Part shown: piece by piece, positions 41,487 to 51,686 of the stretch
Position numbering within the stretch: the stretch's first letter is position 1
How the letters are laid out: each line of letters begins with the position of its first letter
Source of the DNA: Streptomyces clavifer
GTDB lineage: Bacteria > Actinomycetota > Actinomycetes > Streptomycetales > Streptomycetaceae
Assembly (NCBI GenBank): GCA_014651175.1
Contig: BMWJ01000008.1
Coordinates: forward strand, 124,001 to 188,000
DNA: 64,000 bases
Reading direction: 5' to 3'
Program-made: the position numbers and the translations under genes
Notes under the pieces: model-generated
What the model was told of the DNA's origin: nothing
The model's database searches: none
What the model saw: the letters and a program-made list of their open reading frames with translations, nothing else

Positions 41487-42359
41487 GTGAGCACCACTGA
41501 GCCCGACGCCCTCCTGGGCCCCGCAGACATCCGCGAGCTGGCCGCAGCGCTGGGCGTACGCCCCACGAAGCAGCGCGGTCAGAACTTCGTCATCGACGCC
41601 AACACGGTCCGCAGGATCGTACGGACCGCCGAGGTGCGGCCCGACGACGTGGTGGTCGAGGTCGGGCCCGGCCTCGGCTCGCTGACCCTGGCCCTGCTGG
41701 AGGCGGCCGACCGGGTCGTCGCCGTCGAGATCGACGACGTGCTCGCGGGCGCCCTGCCGGCCACGGTCGGCGCCCGGCTGCCGGGGCGTGCCGACCGCTT
41801 CGCCCTGGTCCACTCGGACGCGATGCTGGTGAAGGAGCTGCCCGGCCCGCCGCCCACCGCGCTGGTCGCCAACCTTCCGTACAACGTCGCCGTGCCGGTC
41901 CTGCTCACGATGCTGGAGCGCTTCCCCACCATCGAGCGGACCCTCGTGATGGTGCAGGCAGAGGTCGCCGACCGGCTGGCCGCGGGGCCGGGCAACAAGG
42001 TCTACGGGGTGCCGTCGGTCAAGGCCAACTGGTACGCGGACGTCAAGCGCGCGGGGTCCATCGGCCGCACGGTGTTCTGGCCCGCGCCGAACGTCGACTC
42101 GGGGCTGGTGTCCCTCGTGCGGCGTGCCGAGCCGATCCGGACCACCGCGAGCCGGGCCGAGGTCTTCGCCGTCGTCGACGCCGCCTTCGCCCAGCGCCGC
42201 AAGACGCTGCGCGCCGCCCTGGCGGGCTGGGCGGGCTCCGCCCCCGCCGCCGAGGCCGCCCTCGTCGCGGCGGGCATCTCGCCGCAGGCCAGGGGCGAGG
42301 CCCTGACGGTCGAGGAGTTCGCCGCCGTCGCCGAGAACAAGCCGGAGCCCTCCGCATGA
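41487..42359 (+). CDS. rsmA: 16S rRNA (adenine(1518)-N6/adenine(1519)-N6)-dimethyltransferase
   Basis: A 290-residue KsgA/RsmA enzyme that dimethylates two adenines near the 3' end of 16S rRNA during 30S maturation. [21 protein letters not shown] (SAM loop), AVEIDD and the catalytic [11 protein letters not shown] are in order, and [12 protein letters not shown] is the family's late motif. Start is GTG 41487. It overlaps ispE by 4 nt (ATGA). Confidence 0.96.
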   Translation: MSTTEPDALLGPADIRELAAALGVRPTKQRGQNFVIDANTVRRIVRTAEVRPDDVVVEVGPGLGSLTLALLEAADRVVAVEIDDVLAGALPATVGARLPGRADRFALVHSDAMLVKELPGPPPTALVANLPYNVAVPVLLTMLERFPTIERTLVMVQAEVADRLAAGPGNKVYGVPSVKANWYADVKRAGSIGRTVFWPAPNVDSGLVSLVRRAEPIRTTASRAEVFAVVDAAFAQRRKTLRAALAGWAGSAPAAEAALVAAGISPQARGEALTVEEFAAVAENKPEPSA

Positions 42360-43255
42360 GCCGCGGTGTCACCGTCCGCGTGCCCGCCAAGGTCAACGCA
42401 CAGCTCGCCGTCGGTGCCCCGCGCCCCGACGGCTTCCACGACCTCGCCAACGTCTTCCTGGCCGTCGGACTGTACGACGAGGTCACCGTCACCCCCGCCG
42501 ACGAGCTGCGCGTCACCTGCTCGGGCCCCGACGCCGCCCAGGTCCCGCTGGACGCCACCAACCTGGCGGCCCGCGCCGCGATCGCGCTGGCGGAGCGGCA
42601 CGGCATCGCCCCCCACGTGCACATCCACATCGCCAAGGACATCCCGGTCGCGGGCGGCATGGCGGGCGGCAGCGCCGACGGTGCCGCCGCGCTGCTGGCC
42701 TGCGACGCGCTCTGGTCCACCGGTGCGACCCGCGGGGAACTGCTCGCGATCTGCGCCGAGCTGGGCAGCGACGTGCCGTTCAGCCTGGTCGGCGGGGCCG
42801 CCCTCGGTGTCGGGCGAGGCGAGCAGCTGACCACGGTCGACGTCGGCGGCACCTTCCACTGGGTCTTCGCCGTCGCCGACGGCGGGCTCTCCACCCCGGC
42901 GGTCTACGGTGAGTTCGACCGGCTCACCGCCGGTACGGACGTGCCCGAACCCGCCGCGTCCCCGGTGCTCCTGGCCGCACTGCGCAGCGGGGACACCACG
43001 GCGCTCGCGGGAGCCCTGAGCAACGGCCTGCAGGCCGCGGCGCTCTCCCTGCGCCCCTCGCTGGCCGACACCCTCGCGGCGGGCACCGCCGCGGGCGCGC
43101 AGGCCGCACTGGTCTCGGGCTCCGGGCCGACCACGGCGTTCCTGGTGGCCGACGCGGAGTCCGCGCGGAAGGTGGCCGACGCGCTGCTGACCTCGGGCAC
43201 GTGCCGCACGGCCCGGGTCGCGGTGTCCCCGGCGCCGGGTGCCACGATCGTCTGA
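42356..43255 (+). CDS. ispE: 4-diphosphocytidyl-2-C-methyl-D-erythritol kinase
   Basis: A 299-residue GHMP kinase of the MEP isoprenoid pathway, phosphorylating [19 protein letters not shown] and [12 protein letters not shown] are the substrate site, [18 protein letters not shown] is the ATP-binding GHMP motif, and [12 protein letters not shown] is motif 3. It is coupled to rsmA as in most actinobacteria. Confidence 0.96.
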   Translation: MSRGVTVRVPAKVNAQLAVGAPRPDGFHDLANVFLAVGLYDEVTVTPADELRVTCSGPDAAQVPLDATNLAARAAIALAERHGIAPHVHIHIAKDIPVAGGMAGGSADGAAALLACDALWSTGATRGELLAICAELGSDVPFSLVGGAALGVGRGEQLTTVDVGGTFHWVFAVADGGLSTPAVYGEFDRLTAGTDVPEPAASPVLLAALRSGDTTALAGALSNGLQAAALSLRPSLADTLAAGTAAGAQAALVSGSGPTTAFLVADAESARKVADALLTSGTCRTARVAVSPAPGATIV

Positions 43256-43328
43256 CCGCCGGTACTCAGGCGGGAATTGAGTACGGTCGCTCTGCCGTCC
43301 CCGGGCGTGCGGCGCGACCGTATCCGTC

Positions 43329-44639
43329 ATGGGATCAAGTGTTCGTGAACTGGCCGGGGCGACACCCGCCACCCGGGACCGCTACGTCGATCTGCTCCGC
43401 GTCGCCTCGCTCGCAACGGTCGTCCTCGGTCACTGGCTGATGGCCGCCGTCACGTCCGACGGGGTCGGCAACCTCCTCGCCGTCGTCCCCGGACTCCAAC
43501 TGCTGACCTGGGTGCTCCAGATCATGCCGGTGTTCTTCTTCGTCGGCGGCTTCTCCCACGCCCTGTCCTACCGTTCGCTGCTCCGCAAGCGGCCCGGGGG
43601 ATCAACCGACTCCGTCTACGCGGCGTTCCTGCGGGCCCGGCTGCAGCGCCTGCTGCGTCCCACCATGGTCTTCGTCCTCGTGTGGGGGGCCGCCGCGCTG
43701 ATCGTCCAACTGCTCGGCGGGGGCGGCGGACTGACCGGTGTCACGCTCCGTCTGGTGACCCAGCCGCTCTGGTTCATCGGGATCTACCTGGCCATGGTCG
43801 CGTTCACCCCGCCGCTGCTGAAGCTGCACGGCCGCTACGGCTGGGGCGCGTTCGCCGCGCTCGCGGGGGCCGCCGCGGCGGTGGACGTCCTGAGGTTCGC
43901 CGCCGGGGTGCCGTACCTCGAGTTCCTCAACTTCGCGTTCGTCTGGCTCGCCGTGCACCAGCTCGGCTTCCTGCGCGCCGACGGCCGGATCCGCCGCCCC
44001 GTCCTCCTCGCGGGGGGCGGACTGGCCGCCGCGGCCGCACTGGTGGCCCTCGGCCCGTATCCGCTGTCCATGGTGGGCATGCCCGGAGAGAGGATCAGCA
44101 ACATGGCGCCGCCCACCCTCGCGCTGCTCTGCCACGGCATCTGGCTCGTCGGGGCGGTGGAGCTGCTGCGCGCCCCCGGCTCCCGGCTGGTGGCCCGGCC
44201 CCGGGTCTGGCGCACGGTGGTGGCCGCCAACGGCATCGCCATGACCGCCTTCCTCTGGCACCTCACCGCGATGCTCGGCGTGTACGGGGCGATGCTCGCC
44301 CTCGACGTCCCGCTGCCCGAGCCGGCCACCGGAGCCTGGTGGGCGCAGGTCCCGGTGCGGATCGCGGTCGCCGCCGGGGTCACCGCGGCCCTGGTCGCCG
44401 TCTTCCGCACCTTCGAACGGCCCGCCCCCGCCGTCCCCGGCCGGGGCGCGGGCTCGGGGCCCGTCGCGGCCCTCGGCGTGACGCTCACCCTGCTGGGGGT
44501 GCTCGGCCTGTCCATGGTCGGGTACGGCGGACTGCTGGAGGGGCACACGGCACTGCTGATCGCCGTACGCGTCAGCGCTCCGGCGGCTGTGGTGATGGTG
44601 CTGGGCGGCTGGCTGCTCGTCGAGCGCGCCGGGCGGTAG
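43329..44639 (+). CDS. Membrane acyltransferase (Acyltransferase_3 family)
   Basis: A 436-residue integral membrane protein. DRYVDLLRVASLATVVLGHWLM at the N-terminus contains the catalytic-type His in a membrane-border position. About ten hydrophobic segments follow, including MPVFFFVGGFSHALSY and TAFLWHLTAMLG. The family O-acylates exported sugars, lipids or peptidoglycan. It stands alone, so the acceptor is unknown. ATG 43329 gives a full-length protein. Confidence 0.88.
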   Translation: MGSSVRELAGATPATRDRYVDLLRVASLATVVLGHWLMAAVTSDGVGNLLAVVPGLQLLTWVLQIMPVFFFVGGFSHALSYRSLLRKRPGGSTDSVYAAFLRARLQRLLRPTMVFVLVWGAAALIVQLLGGGGGLTGVTLRLVTQPLWFIGIYLAMVAFTPPLLKLHGRYGWGAFAALAGAAAAVDVLRFAAGVPYLEFLNFAFVWLAVHQLGFLRADGRIRRPVLLAGGGLAAAAALVALGPYPLSMVGMPGERISNMAPPTLALLCHGIWLVGAVELLRAPGSRLVARPRVWRTVVAANGIAMTAFLWHLTAMLGVYGAMLALDVPLPEPATGAWWAQVPVRIAVAAGVTAALVAVFRTFERPAPAVPGRGAGSGPVAALGVTLTLLGVLGLSMVGYGGLLEGHTALLIAVRVSAPAAVVMVLGGWLLVERAGR

Positions 44640-44656
44640 CCAGCGGCCCGGCGCGG

Positions 44657-44835
44657 TCATGGGCCGTAGCCGTACCGGCAGGCGGCGATGCGGACCTCGT
44701 CCTCGACGAACCTTGCAGACGAGGCGGTGCTCTTCGGTGAGCGGCCGGACCGGAATCCCTGGAAGCCGTGCTTCAGGGGGTCCGGCTTGCCGATGCTGTA
44801 CGGGTGCGGTGAGGAGCGCGACCCGTGCGGGTCCG
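44657..44835 (-). pseudogene. Relic of a YoeB/Txe-type toxin gene
   Basis: On the minus strand the translation IGKPDPLKHGFQGF ends in the same frame with VEDEVRIAACRYGYGP and a stop. These are the middle and C-terminus of YoeB-family mRNA interferases (GKPEPLKxxLxGxWSRRIxxEHRLVY...CRYHY). Between them the correct sequence, TEEHRLVCKV, is found in another frame, so two compensating frameshifts are present. The N-terminal half and the YefM antitoxin are missing. It lies directly downstream of the lipoprotein gene. It is a decayed toxin-antitoxin fragment; a YefM gene elsewhere is possible. Confidence 0.65.
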
Positions 44836-45501
44836 TCAGCCCAGCTTCAGGCTCTTCCTCGCCAGCTCGTACGCCGGGAGCATCTCCTCGTGCTCCGTGG
44901 AGTCCAGCCCGCCCAGGTGCACCACGACGGGTCCGTCCGGGGTGGCGACCGCGAAGGCCCGCTCCGGTTTGTCCTCGTCCATCAGCTCGGAGTGCACCGT
45001 GTAGGTGACCTCCGAGGCCGCCACTTGTCCCGCCCCGGTCTCCTCGTAGGAAGCCCCGGCCGCATTCGGGTCGCCGGCCAGGAAGTCCTCCAGCGCGGCG
45101 CGCGGGGCGGTGCCGGCACCCTTGCCCTGCCAGACCCGGAGGTAGCCGATGTTCCCGGCCGGCTTGGCGTCGATCTCGCACACCATCGTGGCCGAGCCCT
45201 GTTCGGCCAGTGCGGCCAGATCGGAACCGGGCTCGACCTCGACGGCCTGCGGCTTCCAGCCCGCCGCGAGATCGAAGGAGACCGGCAGTTCGCAGGCCGA
45301 ACCGGGACCACCCAGCGAGCCGCCCTTCTCCGCAGCCTCCGCGGGGGCGCTCTCCGCCGCCTCCGTGCCCTCCGCGGGGGCACTGTCCCCGTTCTTGCCC
45401 GTGCCGGCGTCCGTACCGCTGCCGGACGGCGACGAACAGCCCACCAGCAGCGCCGCCGCCAGGACCGCCGGTATCAAGGTCCGCATCGTCTCGCGCTTCA
45501 T
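44836..45501 (-). CDS. Secreted lipoprotein of unknown function
   Basis: A 221-residue lipoprotein. The signal peptide MKRETMRTLIPAVLAAALLVGC ends in the lipobox LVGC (lipidated Cys22). A Ser/Gly/Ala/Glu-rich linker of about 45 residues follows. The mature domain (SACELPVSFDLAAGWKPQAVEV, then VHSELMDEDKPERAFAVATPDGPVVVHLGG) resembles the lipoproteins of unknown function that are common in Streptomyces. ATG 45501 is used. It is divergent from the ABC-F gene. Confidence 0.82.
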   Translation of the reverse strand: MKRETMRTLIPAVLAAALLVGCSSPSGSGTDAGTGKNGDSAPAEGTEAAESAPAEAAEKGGSLGGPGSACELPVSFDLAAGWKPQAVEVEPGSDLAALAEQGSATMVCEIDAKPAGNIGYLRVWQGKGAGTAPRAALEDFLAGDPNAAGASYEETGAGQVAASEVTYTVHSELMDEDKPERAFAVATPDGPVVVHLGGLDSTEHEEMLPAYELARKSLKLG

Positions 45502-45594
45502 GAAGTCCCCACCCCAGAGATGTTCCGCACCGCTCCGACCTGGGGTTATTCCCCATGATCGATCGCCGTACGCTATCGCACCTCCCACGGCGAC

Positions 45595-45600
45595 TACTCT
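45595..45600 (+). promoter_or_regulatory. Probable -10 of the ABC-F gene
   Basis: TACTCT lies 48 nt before ATG 45649. A small hairpin TGGGG/CCCCA (45541-45555) lies upstream in the shared promoter region with the lipoprotein gene. Confidence 0.4.
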
Positions 45601-45648
45601 GGGACGTCGAGCGGTCCCCGACGCAGGGATCCCCGAGGCAGGAGTGAA

Positions 45649-47466
<1,818 letters not shown>

Positions 47467-47520
47467 TCGTTCGAGCACCCCGGGCGGGTCACCGCAGGTG
47501 AGACCGCAGGGTCGGGTGGG

Positions 47521-47541
47521 GCGGGTGGTAGAAAGTAGGCT
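47521..47541 (+). promoter_or_regulatory. Candidate promoter box of the first propeller gene
   Basis: GCGGGTGGTAGAAAGTAGGC (47521-47540) shares 17 of 20 bases with 49572-49591 ahead of the second propeller gene. TAGGCT (47536-47541) is a possible -10. Confidence 0.45.
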
Positions 47542-47595
47542 GCCCGGATCGCGGTGACCTTGCGGTGGCCGCGCCGTTCGAAGGGGGACGAGCAG

Positions 47596-49359
47596 ATGAC
47601 CCAGCCGCCCGGCCAGCAACCGCCGCAAGGAGGCTTCGGGGATCCGTTCGACCCCTCGCAGGGCCCGCCGCCCGCAGCAGCCCCGTCGTACGGCTACCCG
47701 CCCGCACCGGGTGCGCCGCAGGGGCCGTACGGGCCGTACGGGCACCAGCCCGGACCGTACGCCCCACAGCCGGGACCGTACGGGCAGCAGCCGTCGGGAG
47801 CGTACGGCGGCCCCGGGCCGTACGGCGTGCAGCCCGGTCCGCAGGGCCCGCAGCAGCCGGCACCGTACGGGGCCGGTTCCCCGCCGCCGGATCCCGGAGG
47901 GGCCGGAAAGAGGCGCGGCCCGTTCACGGGCAAGCCCGCGTTGATCATCGGGGCCGTGCTCGCCGTCGTGCTCGTCGCCGGGACGGGCGTCTGGCTCGCG
48001 ACCGGCGACGGGAAGCCCGCCGCCGGGACGGGCGGAGCCGCCGGGAAGCCGAGCGGCTCGGCCGCCACGGGCAAGGGCGGCAACGACGGCAAGGACGAGA
48101 AGGTCGCCGGGCCGACCGCCGCCGAGCTCAACGCCGGCCGCAAGCCCGGTGAGGCGAAGGTGCTCTGGCTGCGGGAGAACGGCGTCGACCTTCCGCAGTA
48201 CGGGGAGGAGGCGTACGGCCCCTGGTTCGCCGGGGACACCGTCGTCAAGGCCATGTACCGCACGGTCTCCGGCTATGCGGCGGCCGACGGCGCCGAGCAG
48301 TGGACCCTGGCGCTGCCCACCAAGCTCTGCGCGGCGCCCACGCTGCCCACCGAGGACGGCAAGATCGTCGTCGGGATCGAGGACAACGTCTCGGAGCGGG
48401 AGGCGAGCTGCTCGGTCCTGCAGATGATCGATCTGCGCACCGGCAAGGCGGGCTGGAAGAAGACGGTCGACCGCACCGGGATGCAGGACGGGCTGTCGAA
48501 CGTCGCGATGGCGGTGAGCGGGGACACGGTGACCTTCGGGCGCACCGGCAGCACGGACGCCTTCCGGGTCAGCGACGGCACCAAGCTGTTCGGTAAGCGC
48601 GAGGACGTCTGCCAGCCGTACGCCTTCACCAGCGGTCCGCGGATGATCGCCGCGGTCAGCTGCCAGGTCGAGCCCGCAGACCCCGTCCGCCAGCAGGTCC
48701 AGGAGGTCGATCCGGTCACCGGGAAGCCGCTGTGGACGTACCGGGTGAAGGACGGCTGGAAGGTCTCGCACGTGTTCTCGACGCGGCCGCTCGTCATCTC
48801 GATCCAGAAGGACGAGGAGTGGGCAGGGATCGTCCTGAACGATGACGGCAGTCTCCGCTCCCAGCTGATCACCGGCACGGGGAACTACGCGGTGAGGTGC
48901 GGCGAGGACTCCGTGGAGGCCGGTGGCACCCTGGACGGCTGCGCAGGGGTCACGGCCGACGCGGACAGGCTGTACCTGGCGACCCTGCCCGAGGTGACCA
49001 AGGAGTCCAGCATCAACAAGGTCGTCGCCTTCGACCTGGCGACGGGCAGGGTCCTGTGGGACGTGACCGGACCCGAGGATCAGAACCTCCTGCCGCTGCG
49101 CATGGAGGGCAGCGACGTACTGATCCGTGTGGAGCCCTCGTACCGCAAGGGCGGCGAGGTCGCCACGGTCGCCCCGTCCGGGGGTGCGCTCAAGACGCTG
49201 CTGAGGCATCCGGCCTCGGGCGCCGCGACCGAGGCGACGCTCTTCCGGTCGAAGGTCGCCTATGTCGACGGCCGTTCCTTCGTCCTGGCCAGTCGCATCA
49301 GTGCGGACGACGACGCGGAGGAGATGGCGGCGACGGCCCTGATGGTCTTCGGCAGGTGA
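47596..49359 (+). CDS. Membrane-anchored PQQ-type beta-propeller protein, paralog 1
   Basis: A 587-residue protein. Residues 1-110 are Pro/Gly/Gln/Tyr-rich with repeated PGPYG-type units. One membrane segment spans about 114-137 (PALIIGAVLAVVLVAGTGVW). The remaining 430 residues are a predicted extracytoplasmic PQQ-like beta-propeller, with repeats such as [27 protein letters not shown] and FDLATGRVLWDV. GGGGGACG precedes ATG 47596. It is the first of three tandem paralogs with the same layout. Similar proteins in Streptomyces have no established function; BamB-like scaffolding or sensing is possible. Confidence 0.85.
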   Translation: MTQPPGQQPPQGGFGDPFDPSQGPPPAAAPSYGYPPAPGAPQGPYGPYGHQPGPYAPQPGPYGQQPSGAYGGPGPYGVQPGPQGPQQPAPYGAGSPPPDPGGAGKRRGPFTGKPALIIGAVLAVVLVAGTGVWLATGDGKPAAGTGGAAGKPSGSAATGKGGNDGKDEKVAGPTAAELNAGRKPGEAKVLWLRENGVDLPQYGEEAYGPWFAGDTVVKAMYRTVSGYAAADGAEQWTLALPTKLCAAPTLPTEDGKIVVGIEDNVSEREASCSVLQMIDLRTGKAGWKKTVDRTGMQDGLSNVAMAVSGDTVTFGRTGSTDAFRVSDGTKLFGKREDVCQPYAFTSGPRMIAAVSCQVEPADPVRQQVQEVDPVTGKPLWTYRVKDGWKVSHVFSTRPLVISIQKDEEWAGIVLNDDGSLRSQLITGTGNYAVRCGEDSVEAGGTLDGCAGVTADADRLYLATLPEVTKESSINKVVAFDLATGRVLWDVTGPEDQNLLPLRMEGSDVLIRVEPSYRKGGEVATVAPSGGALKTLLRHPASGAATEATLFRSKVAYVDGRSFVLASRISADDDAEEMAATALMVFGR

Positions 49360-49720
49360 GGGTTCCGTGTAATCCGCCGATAGTGGCACAAAGCAGAACA
49401 AGGCGGTAGGAACCTCCAGTGGCATGACGTGAAAGACGCCTATGCCGGGGCAAGTTGACGGAGCGTCGGCCAACGGGCCCGCGGTCCCGCCCGGTACGCG
49501 CGTAACGACGGCATCACGGGCCGGTTCTCCCTTGGGAACAGGGGGTGGACCGATCCGGTGTTCGACGTGGAGCGGGTGGTACAAAGAAGCCCCGCTCCAC
49601 GTCGTAACACCGCGGACTCCATGCCCCATTCGCTCCTTTCCGGGGGAATCCAGTCCCACCGGAATCGCGGGGGAGAACGGACAGGGCACCGGGCCGCACC
49701 GCACGAAGGGGGACGTGCTG
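49360..49720. promoter_or_regulatory. Leader and promoter region of propeller paralogs 2-3 with a 14-bp hairpin
   Basis: The 361-bp gap contains a perfect 14-bp inverted repeat CGACGTGGAGCGGG / CCCGCTCCACGTCG (49563-49576 and 49591-49604). Its 14-nt loop is TGGTACAAAGAAGC. The left arm end plus loop contain the box shared with the first paralog's upstream region (49572-49591). No small gene is supported. Confidence 0.6.
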
Positions 49721-51628
49721 ATGACCCAGCCGCCCAGCCAGCAACCGCCGCAGGGAGGCTCCGGGTCTCCGCAGGAGCCGCCGCAGGGAGCTCCTCAGCC
49801 GCCGCCCCAGACCCCGCCGTCGCAGGGCGGGCCGCCCCCGCCCCAGACCCCGCCGCCCGCGGCCCCGCCGCAGATGCCGCCGGGCGCACCGCAGACGCCG
49901 CCCCAGGCCCCGCCGCCGGCGCAGCCGGGTTACGGCTACCCGCAGGCCCCGGGCGACCAGCCCGGCTACGGCTATCCGCAGGCCCCGGGCCCGTACAGCC
50001 AGCAGCCCGGCCCGTACGGTGCCCAGCCCGGTCCCTACGGCCAGCCGGGCCCGTACGCCCAGCCCGGTCCGTACGGCCAGCCCACGCAGCCCGGCGCCTA
50101 CGGCCAGCCCACGCAGCCCGGCGCCTACGGCTACCCGCAGCAGCAGTACCCCGGCGCACCCGTCCCCGGCGGTTCCGGCGGCGGCCCTTTCAAGGGCAAG
50201 CCCGCGATCATCATCGGTGCGGCGCTCGCCGCGCTGCTCGTCGTCGGCGGCATATTCGTCGTCACGAGCGGCGGCGACGACGAGAAGGAGCCCGTCGCCA
50301 AGTCGAGCACCGGGCCCGCGGAGCCGAGTGCCTCGCCCACCGTCGACGAGGGCGACGGCAACGGCGACGGCCGCGAGGTGGACGACGACCTCAACGCCGG
50401 CCGCAAGCAGGGCGAGGCCAAGGTCCTCTGGCTGGCGACGAACGACATCGACCTGCCGCGCAACGGCGCGGAGGTGTACGGCCCCTGGATCGTCGGCGAC
50501 ACGCTCGTCAAGGGCATGTACCGCTCGATCGCGGGCTATTCGGTGGCCGACGGCAAGCAGAAGTGGACCCTGGCGCTGCCCGCCGACCTGTGCGCGGCGC
50601 CCGGTACCCCCACGGCCGACGGCAAGCTCGTCATCGGCGTGATGAACGGCACCACGGACAAGGCCGACTGCGCCGATCTGCAGATGGTCGACCTCAACAC
50701 CGGCAAGGCCGGCTGGAAGAAGTCGATCAAGAAGAACGGCACCTGGGACATGATGTCCGACATCGGCCTGGCGATCAGCGGTGACACCGTGACCGTCGGC
50801 CGCACCGGCAACTCCAACGGCTACCGGGTCAGCGACGGCAAGGAGCTGTTCGGCAAGCCGGCGGGCACCTGCCAGCCGTTCGCGTTCGCCGGCGGTCCCA
50901 AGCTGATCGCCGCGACCAGTTGCCGCACCGACGACGCGAACAACCCCCAGCACCAGGTCCAGGAGATCGACCCGGCCACCGGCAAGCCCAAGTGGACCTA
51001 CAAGCCCCAGCGCGGCTGGGAGGTCGACAAGGTCTACTCGGTGAGCCCCCTCGTCGTCTCGCTGACCCAGCGCGAGGAGAAGAAGTGGTCCATCCTCGCC
51101 CTCAAGGAGAACGGCACGCTCCGTTCCCAGCTGGTGGGTGACAAGGAGGACAAGTTCTCCGTGGACTGCGGTCACGACTTCTCGATCTTCGGAGAGCAGC
51201 TCGAAGGCTGCACCGGGGTCGCCGCGGACGCCAACACCTTCTACATCGCGACCGAGGACGACGCCAGCGGCACCGGCCGCACCAACAAGGTCGTCGCCTT
51301 CGACCTGAACACCGGCAAGCCCAAGTGGAAGGCCGCGGCCCCCGCCGAGCGCGTCATGAAGCCGCTGCGCATGGAGGGCGGCAACGTGCTGCTCTACCTG
51401 GAGGCCACGTACAACAAGGGCGGGGCGATCGCGACGCTCGCACCGGCCGGCGGCGCACCCACCGTGCTGCTGCAGCACCCGGACTCGACGACCCGGATCG
51501 AGAGTTCGTTCTTCACGTCGAAGATCGCCTACGCGGGCGGCCGCTCCTTCATCGTGAGCGGGCGCGTCAGCGCCTCGAACGACAAGGAAGAGAAGGCCCA
51601 GAAGACCATGATGGCCTTCGGCAAATGA
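49721..51628 (+). CDS. Membrane-anchored PQQ-type beta-propeller protein, paralog 2
   Basis: A 635-residue paralog of the preceding protein. The low-complexity N-terminus is longer (about 155 residues), with [11 protein letters not shown] and [13 protein letters not shown] repeats. The membrane segment is at about 161-184 ([21 protein letters not shown]). The propeller has [27 protein letters not shown] and [13 protein letters not shown] blades, with cysteines at positions matching paralog 1. ATG 49721 follows GGGGGACG. It lies 58 bp upstream of paralog 3 and is probably co-transcribed with it. Confidence 0.85.
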   Translation: MTQPPSQQPPQGGSGSPQEPPQGAPQPPPQTPPSQGGPPPPQTPPPAAPPQMPPGAPQTPPQAPPPAQPGYGYPQAPGDQPGYGYPQAPGPYSQQPGPYGAQPGPYGQPGPYAQPGPYGQPTQPGAYGQPTQPGAYGYPQQQYPGAPVPGGSGGGPFKGKPAIIIGAALAALLVVGGIFVVTSGGDDEKEPVAKSSTGPAEPSASPTVDEGDGNGDGREVDDDLNAGRKQGEAKVLWLATNDIDLPRNGAEVYGPWIVGDTLVKGMYRSIAGYSVADGKQKWTLALPADLCAAPGTPTADGKLVIGVMNGTTDKADCADLQMVDLNTGKAGWKKSIKKNGTWDMMSDIGLAISGDTVTVGRTGNSNGYRVSDGKELFGKPAGTCQPFAFAGGPKLIAATSCRTDDANNPQHQVQEIDPATGKPKWTYKPQRGWEVDKVYSVSPLVVSLTQREEKKWSILALKENGTLRSQLVGDKEDKFSVDCGHDFSIFGEQLEGCTGVAADANTFYIATEDDASGTGRTNKVVAFDLNTGKPKWKAAAPAERVMKPLRMEGGNVLLYLEATYNKGGAIATLAPAGGAPTVLLQHPDSTTRIESSFFTSKIAYAGGRSFIVSGRVSASNDKEEKAQKTMMAFGK

Positions 51629-51686
51629 CGGATCACGACGGTACCCGCAGCCCCTTCTTCTCAGACTCCTCAGAGGTACGCACGCC

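Noticed and set aside
45541-45555. Terminator TGGGG-TTATT-CCCCA between lipoprotein and ABC-F genes
   Set aside because: The genes are divergent there, the stem is only 5 bp and there is no upstream transcript to stop.
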